Shown in pieces: positions 8,160 to 17,451 of a DNA stretch of 56,105 nt (position 1 is its first letter; each line of letters opens with the position of its first letter). The stretch is from JANMEX01 sp031423755 (GTDB lineage: Bacteria; Pseudomonadota; Alphaproteobacteria; Rhizobiales; Rhizobiaceae): NCBI GenBank assembly GCA_031423755.1, contig JANPGC010000205.1, positions 1 to 56,105 of the forward strand, given 5' to 3'. Position numbers and translations under genes: made by a program. Under the pieces are notes generated by a model. The model saw only the letters and a program-made list of their open reading frames with translations, ran no database searches and was not told the origin of the DNA.

Positions 8160-8923
8160 CGGAATACATCTTTGCGCCTGCGGATTTCTGCAAACACTTC
8201 CGCGTCACGCGCCTTCTCCATCCCGAGCAGCTCACGGATGGCCCCATCATCTGCCCGCAAAAACGGGTTGGTTGCCTTTTCGCGGCCCATGCTGGTTGGC
8301 AGCGTCGGCTTGCCTGCCCCGCGCAGTTGCTCAACTTCCAGCGCGCGCTCGATCAGCGCCTGATTGTCCGGATCAATTGTCAAAGCGAATTTGGCATTGG
8401 ATGCGGTGTATTCGTGGCCGCAGTAGATTATCGTATCGTCTGGCAGCGCCATCAGCCGCGTCAGCGACCCCCACATCTGGTCCGGCGTTCCTTCCAGCAA
8501 GCGACCACACCCGAGCGAGAACAGCGTGTCTGCAGCAAACAAGAGCTTCTGTGACGGGATCGAATAGGAGATGCCGCCCAGCGTATGGCCCGGGCAGTCG
8601 ATGACATCGATATGATGGCCAGCGAACTCAAACCGGTCGCCGCCAGCCACTGTCTTGTCGATGCCGGGAATCTTGGCAGCCTCTGTTGTGGGCCCCGTGA
8701 TCTCAACGCCGAACTTCGCTTTGAGGTCGAGATTGGCCTCAACATGGTCGATGTGGTGATGGGTGGTGAAGATGTGCGTCAGCGTCCAGCCGCGCTCGTC
8801 CAGAAGATCGAGGATCGGCTGCAGCGCCGGGGCGTCGATAGCCGCAGTCTGGCCTGTCTTGGCGTCGTGCAGAAGCACTCCGAAATTATCGTCGCGGCAG
8901 GGGAATTGCACAATATCGAGCAT
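8156..8923 (-). CDS. gloB: Hydroxyacylglutathione hydrolase (glyoxalase II)
   Basis: Glyoxalase II hydrolyses S-D-lactoylglutathione to D-lactate and glutathione, the second step of methylglyoxal detoxification. The 255-residue length is typical. The metallo-beta-lactamase motif is THHHIDH (res 54-60), with further metal ligands in DCPGHTLGG, LFAADTLFSLGCGRL and IYCGHEYT. The C-terminal REKATNPFLR region is the glutathione-binding domain signature. The start MLDIVQFPC is typical of alphaproteobacterial GloB. The open frame extends 19 codons further but into the intergenic region shared with the divergent methyltransferase. Confidence 0.96.
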   Translation of the reverse strand: MLDIVQFPCRDDNFGVLLHDAKTGQTAAIDAPALQPILDLLDERGWTLTHIFTTHHHIDHVEANLDLKAKFGVEITGPTTEAAKIPGIDKTVAGGDRFEFAGHHIDVIDCPGHTLGGISYSIPSQKLLFAADTLFSLGCGRLLEGTPDQMWGSLTRLMALPDDTIIYCGHEYTASNAKFALTIDPDNQALIERALEVEQLRGAGKPTLPTSMGREKATNPFLRADDGAIRELLGMEKARDAEVFAEIRRRKDVFR

Positions 8924-9024
8924 GTTCTGGATCCTTTTCGAGCGTCTATACAGGAGGCTTCGGGGCAACGGAACAAGCAATTGCGCGCCTTGCGCTTGTT
9001 TGCCCTAGGCCCTAACTTTGCACC

Positions 9025-9774
9025 ATGCACGCCGACATCATCGAGCTTCGCGAATTTTATTCAACAACCCTCGGACATCTGGCCGAGCGGTCGATTGCCA
9101 TGGCGCTGAAGCCGGTTTGGCCGTCGATCCCGTCGGAACGGCTTGTCGGCATCGGCTATGCGGTTCCGTGGCTTGAACGGTTCCGCGAGGCTACCGAGCG
9201 GACTTTTGCTTTCATGCCAGCGGGCATGGGCGCGGCGGCCTGGCCGCAGGGCGAAAAATCGCTGACGGCGCTGGTGTTTGACGAAGAGCTGCCACTGCCG
9301 GATTCGTCCGTAGACCGCATCCTGATGGTCCATTCGCTGGAGCATTCGGAAGACCCACGCGAGACCTTGAAGGAAATGTGGCGGGTGCTGTCGCCCGGCG
9401 GGAGGCTGGTCATTGTCGTGCCAAACCGGCGCGGGCTGTGGGCGCGCTTTGAGGCGACGCCCTTTGGCAACGGCCGCCCGTACAGCAAGGGCCAGCTCAT
9501 GAAACTGTTGCGTGATGCAAATTTCACACCGGGCGGATGGAACGAGGCGCTGTTGTTTCCACCGTCGCCAAACCGTGCCGTGATGCGCGCGACGCAGTGG
9601 CTTGAGACGCTCGGGCACCGTCTTGCCGTGCCGTTTGCGGGCGCGCTCGTGGTCGAGGCGCAGAAGCGGATGTATCAGGGCGTTCCTGTTTCATCACGCA
9701 CGTCGCGCCGCGTGTTCGTGCCGGTCCTGGCGCCACAGGGGTTCGGGCGTGAGAAGAGCCAACCTATTTCTTGA
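9025..9774 (+). CDS. Class I SAM-dependent methyltransferase
   Basis: The 249-residue protein has a methyltransf_11-like core: a degenerate motif I (RLVGIGYAVPWLERF), then LPLPDSSVDRILMVHSLEHSEDPRETLKEMWRVLSPGGRLVIVVPNRRGLWAR, the classic motif II-III region. The usual GxGxG loop is weak, so the SAM site is unusual or degenerate. The substrate is unknown. Divergent pairing with gloB is, from memory, frequent in rhizobia and suggests a housekeeping role. The 3' end overlaps the convergent metW by 11 bp. Confidence 0.85.
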   Translation: MHADIIELREFYSTTLGHLAERSIAMALKPVWPSIPSERLVGIGYAVPWLERFREATERTFAFMPAGMGAAAWPQGEKSLTALVFDEELPLPDSSVDRILMVHSLEHSEDPRETLKEMWRVLSPGGRLVIVVPNRRGLWARFEATPFGNGRPYSKGQLMKLLRDANFTPGGWNEALLFPPSPNRAVMRATQWLETLGHRLAVPFAGALVVEAQKRMYQGVPVSSRTSRRVFVPVLAPQGFGREKSQPIS

Positions 9775-10378
9775 TTAGAAACACCGCCTGCTGGCCGAAG
9801 AAATTCCACAGGTAACGCGGCAGTTTCAATCCCATGCGCTCGCCGCTGGCATTGAGAGCGGAGGCGCTTTCTATTGTGGCACCGAGCTCATCGCAGAGCG
9901 CGATGAAGTCAGCAATCGTGCAGAAATGCAGGTTCGGCGTGTCATACCATGTGTAGGGCAAATCCTTGGTCACCGGCATGCGCCCGTTCCAGAGCAGCGA
10001 CAGGCGCACGCGCCAATGGCCGAAGTTGGGGATCGAGACAACGGCGTGCTTGCCGATGCGCAAGAGATGCTCAAGCACAAGGCGCGGGTTGTGCGTCGCC
10101 TGCAGCGTCTGGCTGAGGATCACATAGTCAAAGCCCTTGTCGGTGTAGAAGCCGAGGTCTGAATCCGCATCGCCCTGAATGACGGCAAGGCCGTGGGCGA
10201 CGCATTCATTGACGCCCTTCTGGCTCAGTTCCACGCCACGGCCATCGACATTGCGGGTGTGCTGCAGCAGGCTCAGCAGTTCACCATCGCCGCAACCGAC
10301 GTCGAGCACCTTCGATCCCGGCTCAACGAGGCTGGCGATGACGGCAAAATCTATGCGCGAGGCGGCAATCGTGCTCAT
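9764..10378 (-). CDS. metW: Methionine biosynthesis protein MetW
   Basis: The 204-residue protein has SAM-binding motif I VLDVGCGDGELL (res 24-35) and the MetW-specific QTLQATHNPRLVLEHLLRIGKHAVVSIPNFGHWRVR. MetW works with MetX homologues in homoserine acylation in many proteobacteria. I chose the ATG at 10378, which overlaps the metX stop (ATGA); the upstream open frame lies wholly inside metX. Translational coupling to metX supports a complex of the two products. Confidence 0.95.
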   Translation of the reverse strand: MSTIAASRIDFAVIASLVEPGSKVLDVGCGDGELLSLLQHTRNVDGRGVELSQKGVNECVAHGLAVIQGDADSDLGFYTDKGFDYVILSQTLQATHNPRLVLEHLLRIGKHAVVSIPNFGHWRVRLSLLWNGRMPVTKDLPYTWYDTPNLHFCTIADFIALCDELGATIESASALNASGERMGLKLPRYLWNFFGQQAVFLIKK

Positions 10379-11559
10379 GACAAACCTCTCGCCCGTGCCG
10401 CCGCGCTGACAAATCCCTGCACGGCAGCCAGCATGTCCGGCTCGTCCAGAAGGAAGGCGTCGTGGCCCTTGTCGGTCTCGACCTCGACGAAGGAGACCAG
10501 CGCCCCGGAGGCATTGAGCGCATGGACAATCGAGCGGCTTTCCGCCGTCGGGAACAGCCAGTCGCTGGTGAAGGAGACGAGGCAAAAACGGGTCTTCGAG
10601 CCCTTGAACGCGTTGGCCAGCACGCCGCCGTGCTCGGCGGCGATGTCGAAATAGTCCATTGCCCGGGTCATGTAGAGATAGGAGTTGGCATCGAACCGGT
10701 CGACAAAGCTCGATCCCTGATGGCGCAGATAGCTTTCGATCTGGAAATCGGCGTCAAAGCCGAATGTCAGGCTGTCTCGGTCCTGCAGGTTGCGGCCGAA
10801 CTTCCGGTGCAGTGCCGAGTCCGAAAGGTACGTGATGTGCGCAGCCATGCGGGCGACGGCAAGACCCTTGCCGGGCACGGTTCCTGCCTCAAGATAGGCA
10901 CCGTCGCGCCATTCCGGATCGGCCATCACCGCCTGGCGGCCAACCTCGTGGAAAGCGATGTTCTGCGAGGAATGGCGTGCGCCGGTGGCGATTGGCAGGG
11001 CGGCAAACACGCGCTCGGAGTAAGCCGCCGCCCATTGCAGCACCTGCATTCCGCCCATCGAGCCGCCCATCACAAGAAACAGCTTGCCGATGCCGAAATG
11101 GTCGATCAGCATCGACTGCGCCCGCACCATGTCCGCGACGGTGATGATTGGCAGGTCAAGCGCCCAAGCCTTGCCGGTGTTCTCGTTCAGCGATGCGGGC
11201 CCGGTCGAACCCATGCAGCCGCCAAGCACATTGGCGCAGAGCACGAAGTATCGGTCCGTATCGATGATGCGGCCGGGGCCAATCATGTTTTCCCACCAGC
11301 CCGGCTTGCCAGTTACAGGATGGATGTTGGCGACATGCTGGTCGCCCGTCAGCGCGTGGCAAACCAGGATGGCGTTTGACTTGTCGGCGTTCAGCGTGCC
11401 GTAGGACTGGTAGGCAATCTGAAATGGGGAGAGATTAACGCCTGAATCAAGCTTCAGCGGCATGTCTTTGCCGAATCTTAGGACCTTGCTTGACGGATCC
11501 GCAATCTCGCGGAACCGGGCGGACTTGCCTGCCGGCTTCGTGTCAGCCTTTACGGCCAT
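10375..11559 (-). CDS. metX: Homoserine O-acyltransferase MetX
   Basis: The 394-residue alpha/beta-hydrolase transfers an acyl group (acetyl, or succinyl in some MetX) to homoserine at the entry of methionine synthesis. Visible features are CHALTGDQHV, the oxyanion region GGCMGSTGPASLN, the nucleophile elbow GGSMGGMQ with S167, SDWLFP (catalytic Asp region) and DKGHDAFL (catalytic His). The ATG at 11559 (MAVKAD) lies 9 bases after GGGAG. Acyl-donor specificity cannot be decided by eye. It leads a metX-metW operon divergent from hisC. Confidence 0.96.
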   Translation of the reverse strand: MAVKADTKPAGKSARFREIADPSSKVLRFGKDMPLKLDSGVNLSPFQIAYQSYGTLNADKSNAILVCHALTGDQHVANIHPVTGKPGWWENMIGPGRIIDTDRYFVLCANVLGGCMGSTGPASLNENTGKAWALDLPIITVADMVRAQSMLIDHFGIGKLFLVMGGSMGGMQVLQWAAAYSERVFAALPIATGARHSSQNIAFHEVGRQAVMADPEWRDGAYLEAGTVPGKGLAVARMAAHITYLSDSALHRKFGRNLQDRDSLTFGFDADFQIESYLRHQGSSFVDRFDANSYLYMTRAMDYFDIAAEHGGVLANAFKGSKTRFCLVSFTSDWLFPTAESRSIVHALNASGALVSFVEVETDKGHDAFLLDEPDMLAAVQGFVSAAARARGLS

Positions 11560-11591
11560 GGTCGGGCTCTCCCTCAAGAAACAGGTGCGCA

Positions 11592-11620
11592 GCTATTTGA
11601 GAATGGCGGCGGAAAGTCAA
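11592..11620 (-). promoter_or_regulatory. Possible metX-metW promoter
   Basis: On the minus strand, TTGACT (11620-11615) is separated by 17 bp from AATAGC (11597-11592), about 35 bp upstream of the metX start. The -10 match is poor. I looked for a SAM-II (metA-type) aptamer in the 155-bp metX/hisC gap and found none. Confidence 0.3.
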
Positions 11621-11714
11621 TGCTTGTCACACGCGGTGCGGCCTTGGTGCACTCGACAAGCACCCGTCTGGCGGCTATTGCCCTGTCTCCCGCAGCACAC
11701 ATGACAGCACAGCC

Positions 11715-12824
11715 ATGAGCCAGATCAGCACGCCCAAACGTCCGCAGCCCAAGACCGGCATTCTTGACATTGCCGCCTATGTGCCGGGCAAGGAGCATGC
11801 GCCCGGCGTCGCCAAGGTCTACAAACTCTCGTCGAACGAAACACCGCTCGGTGCAAGCCCGGCAGCGCAAGCCGCATTCAGCGAGGCTGCGTCTAAACTC
11901 GAGATTTATCCCGACGGCCAAAGCCAAGCGCTTCGCGAGGCCATCGCCGAGGTGCACGGCTTGAACCCTGCCAATATCATGTGTGGCAACGGCTCGGACG
12001 AGTTGCTCGGTCTCTTGGCGCACACCTATCTTGCGCCCGGCGACGAGGGCATTTTCACCGAGCACGGCTTTCTGGTCTACAAGATCCAGATCATGGCGCA
12101 GGGCGCGACGCCTGTCGTGGTGCCGGAAAAGAATGAAACGGCGGACGTTGATGCGATCCTCGCGGCCGTGACGCCGCGCACCAAGATCGTGTTCATCGCC
12201 AATCCGAACAATCCAACTGGCACTTATGTGCCGATGGATGACATCCGCCGCCTGCATGCCGGTTTGCGGTCCGACATCCTTTTGGTGCTTGATGCTGCCT
12301 ATGCCGAGTATGTCCGCCGCAATGATTATGAGGCCGGCGTCGAACTCGTATCGGGCTCGGAAAATGTTGTGATGACGCGGACCTTCTCCAAGATCTACGG
12401 GCTCGCTGCAGCGCGAATCGGCTGGATGTACGCGCCTGCGCACATCCTCGATGCCGTGAACCGAATCCGCAGCCCGTTCAACCTGAGTTCGGCGGCGATC
12501 CTTTCCGGCGCTGCCGCGATGCGGGACCGGGCGCATGTTGCAAAAGCCGCGGCATTCAATGAAGAGTGGCTGGGCTGGCTGACCAGCGAGGTCGGTAAAC
12601 TTGGACTGCGGGTGACGCCCAGCGTCGGCAATTTTCTGTTGGTCCACTTTCCGTCTGATCCTGCCAAGTCTGCTGAAAAGGCGGACGTATTTCTCACCGC
12701 GCGCGGGTTGATCCTGCGGCGTGTGACCGCTTATGGTTTTCCAAACGCACTGCGCATGTCCGTCGGCACAGAAGAGGCCAGCCGGTTCGTGGTCGCTGCC
12801 CTCAAAGATTTTCTGGGAACCTGA
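11715..12824 (+). CDS. hisC: Histidinol-phosphate/aromatic aminotransferase
   Basis: This is a PLP aminotransferase of fold type I with 369 residues. Features are KLSSNETPLGASP at the N-terminus, CGNGSDELL, NPNNPTG (163-169), D193/Y196 (VLDAAYAEY) and the Schiff-base lysine K226 in TFSKIYGLAAARIGW. HisC converts imidazole-acetol phosphate and glutamate to histidinol phosphate, and many bacterial forms also transaminate prephenate or aromatic keto acids. The gene lies 3 bp before a prephenate/arogenate dehydrogenase, so a role in tyrosine synthesis is likely as well. The histidine-only role is less certain. Confidence 0.92.
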   Translation: MSQISTPKRPQPKTGILDIAAYVPGKEHAPGVAKVYKLSSNETPLGASPAAQAAFSEAASKLEIYPDGQSQALREAIAEVHGLNPANIMCGNGSDELLGLLAHTYLAPGDEGIFTEHGFLVYKIQIMAQGATPVVVPEKNETADVDAILAAVTPRTKIVFIANPNNPTGTYVPMDDIRRLHAGLRSDILLVLDAAYAEYVRRNDYEAGVELVSGSENVVMTRTFSKIYGLAAARIGWMYAPAHILDAVNRIRSPFNLSSAAILSGAAAMRDRAHVAKAAAFNEEWLGWLTSEVGKLGLRVTPSVGNFLLVHFPSDPAKSAEKADVFLTARGLILRRVTAYGFPNALRMSVGTEEASRFVVAALKDFLGT

Positions 12825-12827
12825 GCG

Positions 12828-13760
12828 ATGGGCACTGTCATCTATGAAAAGATCGCCCTGATCGGCATTGGCCTGATCGGTTCGTCACTGGCGCGGGTGA
12901 TCCGTCGTGATGGTTTGGCCAAGCAAATTGCCATTTCAAGCCGAAGCGCAGAGACGCTCATGCGGGCGCGGGAACTTGGCCTTGGCGACAGCTATTTCGC
13001 TGATGCGGGCTATGCCGTGAAAGATGCTGACCTTGTCATTGTATCGGTGCCAGTCGGCTCATCCGAGGCAGTCGCCAAGCGGATTGCCCCTCACTTGAAA
13101 CGCGGTGCGGTGGTCACTGACGTCGGTTCGACCAAACAGTCGGTTGTCGCGCAGATGCAGCCGCATATTCCTGATGGCGTGCATTTTATTCCCGGCCACC
13201 CGATTGCCGGCACTGAGAAGTCTGGTCCTGACGCCGGCTTTGCCGAACTGTTTGAAGGCCGCTGGCATATCCTGACGCCACCGGACGGCACCGATGAGCG
13301 AGAAGTCGAAAGGCTGACGCGCTTCTGGGAGGCTTGTGGTTCAAAAGTCGACCGGATGGACCCCGCCCACCATGATCTTGTGCTCGCCATCGTCTCTCAC
13401 CTGCCGCATCTGATCGCCTACAACATTGTCGGCACCGCCGATGATCTGGAAGCGGTCACCGAATCGGAAGTCATCAAATACTCCGCATCCGGCTTCCGCG
13501 ACTTCACCCGCCTTGCGGCTTCCGATCCGACGATGTGGCGCGATGTGTGCCTGCACAACAAGGATGCGATCCTTGAGATGCTGGCGCGCTTTTCGGAAGA
13601 TCTCGCCGCCTTGCAGCGGCTTATCCGCTGGGGCGACGGCGAGGGGCTGTTCAACCTCTTCACCCGCACCCGCGCCATCCGAAAGTCGATCATCGAAGCG
13701 GGGCAGGATGTTGACGTGCCGGATTTCGGGCGGCAGACGGCCAAGCATCCGGCCGAATGA
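12828..13760 (+). CDS. Prephenate/arogenate dehydrogenase
   Basis: The 310-residue NAD(P)-dependent enzyme makes tyrosine from arogenate or 4-hydroxyphenylpyruvate from prephenate. The Rossmann motif GIGLIGSSLA (res 13-22) is followed by DVGSTKQSV and the catalytic PGHPIAGTEKSG, whose His is conserved in TyrA dehydrogenases. DLVLAIVSHLPHLIAYN and SGFRDFTRLAASDPTMWRD are family signatures. There is no fused chorismate mutase or ACT domain, so it is the free-standing cyclohexadienyl type. It is in an operon with hisC. Confidence 0.94.
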   Translation: MGTVIYEKIALIGIGLIGSSLARVIRRDGLAKQIAISSRSAETLMRARELGLGDSYFADAGYAVKDADLVIVSVPVGSSEAVAKRIAPHLKRGAVVTDVGSTKQSVVAQMQPHIPDGVHFIPGHPIAGTEKSGPDAGFAELFEGRWHILTPPDGTDEREVERLTRFWEACGSKVDRMDPAHHDLVLAIVSHLPHLIAYNIVGTADDLEAVTESEVIKYSASGFRDFTRLAASDPTMWRDVCLHNKDAILEMLARFSEDLAALQRLIRWGDGEGLFNLFTRTRAIRKSIIEAGQDVDVPDFGRQTAKHPAE

Positions 13761-13765
13761 ACAGA

Positions 13766-14800
13766 TCAAATCGGCGGAATGCTGCCAAGCGGGAAGAAGC
13801 CCGCTGAAACCCTGCTCTTGCGGATGGTCAGCGTCAGGCTTGCTTCTTTGTCTTTGCCTGCAGCCATTGATGCAGCAGAAAGGGCTGGCTGGATGACAGA
13901 CGCGGCTTCCGGCGCGATCTTGGCGAGCGCCGCGCCGAGCTTGTCGCCATCGGCGAATTTGATGTTGATATCGCCGTCAATCAAGCCTTCGGCGTCAACG
14001 CTCAGCGGCCCGGATAGCTCCAGCGTTCCGCCGTCCTTGAAAATCACTCTTGCGCTGCGGATTTCGCCGGCTGCGCCGCGCAAGACCTCGCGGGCATTCT
14101 TCGGGCGTGAAGTCAGGATGCGCACACCATCGGTAAGAACGGCATCGTACGAGGCGGAAAGTGACGGAATCTCGCGGCCGGGAGTGATGGCGGGGTCAAC
14201 CAGCAAGCCGTCCACTTCGCCGGCAAACGCCGCGTCCTTGTCTTCGACGCGCATGTGTCCGGCGGCATAGTCAGCAATGACCGCCCGGCTGCGCGCTTCG
14301 GACTGGCCTCTTATCGAAATATCCAGAGCTTTTGCCTCCACCGAAATCCTGTCCGGCAGGGGCTTGTTGGCGCGCATGCTCGAATGCAGCAGCGACCAGT
14401 TGATCTCAAGCGGCTGCAGGCCAGGAGCGTCAATGGACGCCGGGCCGTCAAGTTCGGCGACCAGATGCCACGGATTGTAAACTTGGGCCGCTGTGCGCAG
14501 CGCACCGGCAGCAACACGCAAACCCTTGGACGGTTGTTCGACCATGATGGAGTCGCAGAAAAGGCCAAAGCGGAACGGGTAGCCCTTGATGGAACGGTTG
14601 TCGCACGCGATTTTTTGGGCACCCGCGTCGACCTTGGCAAGTGCAAGGTCGATCTGCTTCTCGCCGAGGTTAGCCAGATAAAACCATCCACCAGTGAAGG
14701 CCAGCATCAGGACAGCGGTCACAATGCCAAGCCATTTGATCCGGCGTCCATAGTTTGGCTTCCTGCCGCTCTGATCCTGTCTTGCGGTTGACGACATCAT
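13766..14800 (-). CDS. DUF2125 family membrane-anchored periplasmic protein
   Basis: The 344-residue protein has a basic N-terminus and one membrane helix (about res 24-43, LGIVTAVLMLAFTGGWFYLANL), then a long soluble part likely in the periplasm. IACDNRSIKGYPFRFGLFCDSI carries the two cysteines and GYPFR motif typical of DUF2125. The function is unknown in the family. It converges on the tyrA-like gene with 5 bp between stops, and is divergent from the ChaC-like gene. Confidence 0.85.
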   Translation of the reverse strand: MMSSTARQDQSGRKPNYGRRIKWLGIVTAVLMLAFTGGWFYLANLGEKQIDLALAKVDAGAQKIACDNRSIKGYPFRFGLFCDSIMVEQPSKGLRVAAGALRTAAQVYNPWHLVAELDGPASIDAPGLQPLEINWSLLHSSMRANKPLPDRISVEAKALDISIRGQSEARSRAVIADYAAGHMRVEDKDAAFAGEVDGLLVDPAITPGREIPSLSASYDAVLTDGVRILTSRPKNAREVLRGAAGEIRSARVIFKDGGTLELSGPLSVDAEGLIDGDINIKFADGDKLGAALAKIAPEAASVIQPALSAASMAAGKDKEASLTLTIRKSRVSAGFFPLGSIPPI

Positions 14801-14854
14801 CTATCCCTCGTATCGGCTGAAAGATTGGATCAATACAGCCGGGCTTTCCTGTTG

Positions 14855-15379
14855 ATGGCGGATATGGGCGAATTTTGGGTGTTTGGCTATGGCTCGCTGA
14901 TGTGGCGGCCGGGTTTTGACCATACTGAAAAAATCCGTGCCCGCCTGCACGGCTATCGCCGGGCGCTTTGCATTGTCTCGCGTGTTCATCGCGGAACGCC
15001 GGAGCGCTCCGGGTTGGTGCTTGGACTTGATAAGGGCGGCTCTTGCGTTGGCGTTGCCTTCCGCGTCGAAAATGATCTGCGCCATGACGTGATTGCCTAT
15101 CTGCGCGAGCGTGAACTCGTCTCGAATGCCTACAAGGAGAAGATCTTACCGGTGTCGCTGGCCGATGGTCGCGTGGTTCAAGCCCTGAGTTACGTGGTCG
15201 ATCGCCGTCACGAACAGTATAGCGGGCCACTCACGGTTGAAGAGGCGGCTGTACGGGTCAAGGGAGCGATAGGCAAATCCGGGGCTAATGAGGACTATCT
15301 TTTCAACACGGTCGAGCACCTTGAAGCGCTGGGCATCCGTGACCACTGGCTGGAGAGTGTGGCGCGGATTGTGCGTTGA
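14855..15379 (+). CDS. ChaC-like gamma-glutamylcyclotransferase
   Basis: The 174-residue protein starts MADMGEFWVFGYGSLMWRPGF. The YGSLMW motif binds the gamma-glutamyl group, and VSRVHRGTPERSGLVLGLDKGGSCVGVAFRV matches the ChaC/GCG barrel. The catalytic acidic residue is probably the Glu in LRERELVSNAY. ChaC enzymes release 5-oxoproline from glutathione. A TTG ten codons upstream is also possible, but it has no better ribosome-binding site. Confidence 0.88.
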   Translation: MADMGEFWVFGYGSLMWRPGFDHTEKIRARLHGYRRALCIVSRVHRGTPERSGLVLGLDKGGSCVGVAFRVENDLRHDVIAYLRERELVSNAYKEKILPVSLADGRVVQALSYVVDRRHEQYSGPLTVEEAAVRVKGAIGKSGANEDYLFNTVEHLEALGIRDHWLESVARIVR

Positions 15380-15381
15380 AA

Positions 15382-15771
15382 TCAGATGAAAAGCTGAAGG
15401 CCGATCGCGAATATCGCAAACACGCCTGCATAGTAGGCAAGGGTGCGAACGACCGGGATCCCCGCAAGATAGCTTGCCGCATGGGCGAGCCTTGCAATCA
15501 AGAAGATCAGCCCGGCGGCCTGCGTGACGCTGTTGGATATGCCCATGGCCTGCGCCGTCAAAACCACGCCTGCGTAGGGAACAAGATTTTCAATCAGGTT
15601 GGCATGCGCCCTTGTGCCACGTGCGGCAATTCCGGTGCGCTCGGGCAGGCCGTCGCGGTTGCCCAGCATCGCTTTGACGCCGACATCGGTGGTATAGGAG
15701 AACAGATAAATCAGCGGCAAGACGAGGGCCACCAGGCTCAAGGCGGCAAGGGCGAACAGTTCGGGCGTCAT
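15382..15771 (-). CDS. MAPEG family membrane protein
   Basis: The 129-residue product has four predicted membrane helices. GLPERTGIAARGTRAHANLIENLVPYAGVVL is the family signature (RAHxNxxEN). MAPEG proteins include glutathione- and eicosanoid-processing enzymes; bacterial members are mostly uncharacterised. The gene converges on the chaC-like gene, and the two share a possible glutathione theme, which is inference. Confidence 0.88.
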   Translation of the reverse strand: MTPELFALAALSLVALVLPLIYLFSYTTDVGVKAMLGNRDGLPERTGIAARGTRAHANLIENLVPYAGVVLTAQAMGISNSVTQAAGLIFLIARLAHAASYLAGIPVVRTLAYYAGVFAIFAIGLQLFI

Positions 15772-15801
15772 GAATTGGCCTCAAGTTGCGGACCGAATAA
15801 A

Positions 15802-16596
15802 TCAGTCTTTCACAAGCTTTACGCCCAATTGCGCCAAACGGTTCAGTGCGGATTCCGGCAAATGCGGCGGGTTGGGTCCGGTGGCCGCTTCGATCAGGAA
15901 TTCATCGCACGCCGCTTCTGTCTGTTCCTGCAGCACACGCAGGAATTCTTCCTTGGAAAGGCCTGGCTGAATGGCAGGCAGGACGCGGCATTTGATCTTT
16001 CCCGGATAGCGCATGAACTTGCGGCGCGGCCAGAAAAGACCTGCCACATGGGCGATCGGAACAACCGGCAAGCCAAGCTCATAGTAAAGATGGGCGATGC
16101 CGAACTTGTAGGCAGGCTCCTCGCCCGGCGCTCGGCGGGTGCCTTCCGGGTAAATCATGATCTGCCGCTTGTCGGCAATCGCGGGCTGCGCGCCTCTGGT
16201 GATCGACTTGAGAGCAATCGAGCGAGAGCCTCGGTGCACCGGGATCATCTTCATCTTGCCGACATACCAGCCGAACAACGGTATCCACATCAACTCGCGT
16301 TTGAGAATATAGATCGGGTCCGGCACAAACGGCACGAAGGCGTAGGCATCCCAGAAGGACTGGTGCTTGGGCGCGATGATGCAGGCTTCATGCTTGATGT
16401 GCTCAAGCCCCTCGATCTCGTAGGAGCAGCCGACGATCTTCTCGAAGAGCCAATGATTTGAGCGCGCCCAGAATTTCGGCACGAACCACGCCTTGTCGCG
16501 CGGCGCGACAAAGTAATAGGGCGTGAAAATGATCATCTGCACGATGAGGTTCAGATAGAAGGCAAGATTGAACAACACAGATCGCAGAAATATCAT
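15802..16596 (-). CDS. 1-acyl-sn-glycerol-3-phosphate acyltransferase (PlsC family)
   Basis: The 264-residue protein has an N-terminal membrane helix (FNLAFYLNLIVQMIIFTP). The acyltransferase box HxxxxD is at H78-D83 (PKHQSFWDA), and EGTR at 151-154 (IYPEGTRRAPG). It transfers an acyl chain to lysophosphatidic acid to form phosphatidic acid. Rhizobia usually carry several PlsC-like proteins, some of them making ornithine lipids (OlsA). The neighbourhood has no olsB, so standard PlsC activity is the simpler reading. Confidence 0.9.
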   Translation of the reverse strand: MIFLRSVLFNLAFYLNLIVQMIIFTPYYFVAPRDKAWFVPKFWARSNHWLFEKIVGCSYEIEGLEHIKHEACIIAPKHQSFWDAYAFVPFVPDPIYILKRELMWIPLFGWYVGKMKMIPVHRGSRSIALKSITRGAQPAIADKRQIMIYPEGTRRAPGEEPAYKFGIAHLYYELGLPVVPIAHVAGLFWPRRKFMRYPGKIKCRVLPAIQPGLSKEEFLRVLQEQTEAACDEFLIEAATGPNPPHLPESALNRLAQLGVKLVKD

Positions 16597-16668
16597 TGGC
16601 GCGGCCCACCCGGAATGGCAATTTGATGTGGATATACGAACCGTCCGCCGCCGTGAACCCGCGTCGGG

Positions 16669-17346
16669 TCAGTTTCCAGTGACAGAAGCGAGAGATTTTG
16701 GCACTGGCAGCGCGTTGCGTGAAAGGGCGCCGAGGTATTTCATGTATTCGGCCAGCAGCACGCGCACCACTTCCGGGTCCAGCATCCACTTGCCGTTGGT
16801 CAGGTCCGAGTTGACAACCGGGTAGGGCGCGATGGTCAGCCGCGGATCAATCCGCTGCATTTCCAGAAGGCTGCGCGACATGTGGTAATTGTTGGTGACC
16901 AGAATGATGTCGTCATAATTGTGATCGTTCAGCCACGTCCGCGTTTCCGTTGCGTTGCCGACAGTGTCCTTGGCCTCGTAGCCGATATCGACGCAGCAAT
17001 CGAACAACCGCTTGTCTGCGCCGAGGGCGTTGCGCAGCGCCGACTTGGTGGTATCGGCATTGACACCCGAAATCAGCAGCCGCTCGCCCTTGTTGCGCTC
17101 GAGCAGTTTGAGCCCAGCCTCGATGCGCGATTGGCCGCCCGTCAGGACGACAATCGCATCGGCTGGACCAATGTCGCTTGGCTCGCCCAGCCGCGCCACA
17201 TGTTCCGAAAAATAGGCGAAGCCGATCAGAAAAGCCGCCAAACCAAAAAGCACAAACGGTCCAAGCCAGCGAAGCGCTTTTGAAAGCGCTGCGGCAAGTC
17301 CGCCCCTGTGGCGCCGCTGCTGTGTTTGCCTCGCCGTACTTGTCAC
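16669..17346 (-). CDS. YdcF/SanA-like DUF218 membrane protein
   Basis: The predicted protein has 225 residues with one N-terminal helix (LRWLGPFVLFGLAAFLIGFAYF) and a DUF218 domain: ADAIVVLTGGQSRIEAGLKLLE, LLISGVN, and ILVTNNYHMSRSLLEMQR. The family is linked to envelope integrity in other bacteria, with no settled reaction. I prefer the GTG at 17346 because GGGAA lies about 8 bases upstream; a TTG at 17376 would add ten residues. It lies downstream of ftsEX on the same strand, matching many rhizobial genomes as I recall. Confidence 0.85.
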   Translation of the reverse strand: MTSTARQTQQRRHRGGLAAALSKALRWLGPFVLFGLAAFLIGFAYFSEHVARLGEPSDIGPADAIVVLTGGQSRIEAGLKLLERNKGERLLISGVNADTTKSALRNALGADKRLFDCCVDIGYEAKDTVGNATETRTWLNDHNYDDIILVTNNYHMSRSLLEMQRIDPRLTIAPYPVVNSDLTNGKWMLDPEVVRVLLAEYMKYLGALSRNALPVPKSLASVTGN

Positions 17347-17451
17347 ACCCTGTTCCCGGACCGCTGATATATGCAAACGTTAAACAAGGATTGCGGCAGT
17401 GAACAGGCAGGAAGCTCATTGTGCCCGGTATTTTTGCGTGTTTTGATCCCG

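Noticed and set aside
11560..11714. SAM-II (metA-type) riboswitch before metX
   Set aside because: I searched the leader for the SAM-II core sequences and pseudoknot and did not see them.
10462..12647. Long open frames antisense to metX and hisC
   Set aside because: Both genes are complete with catalytic motifs; the antisense frames have none.
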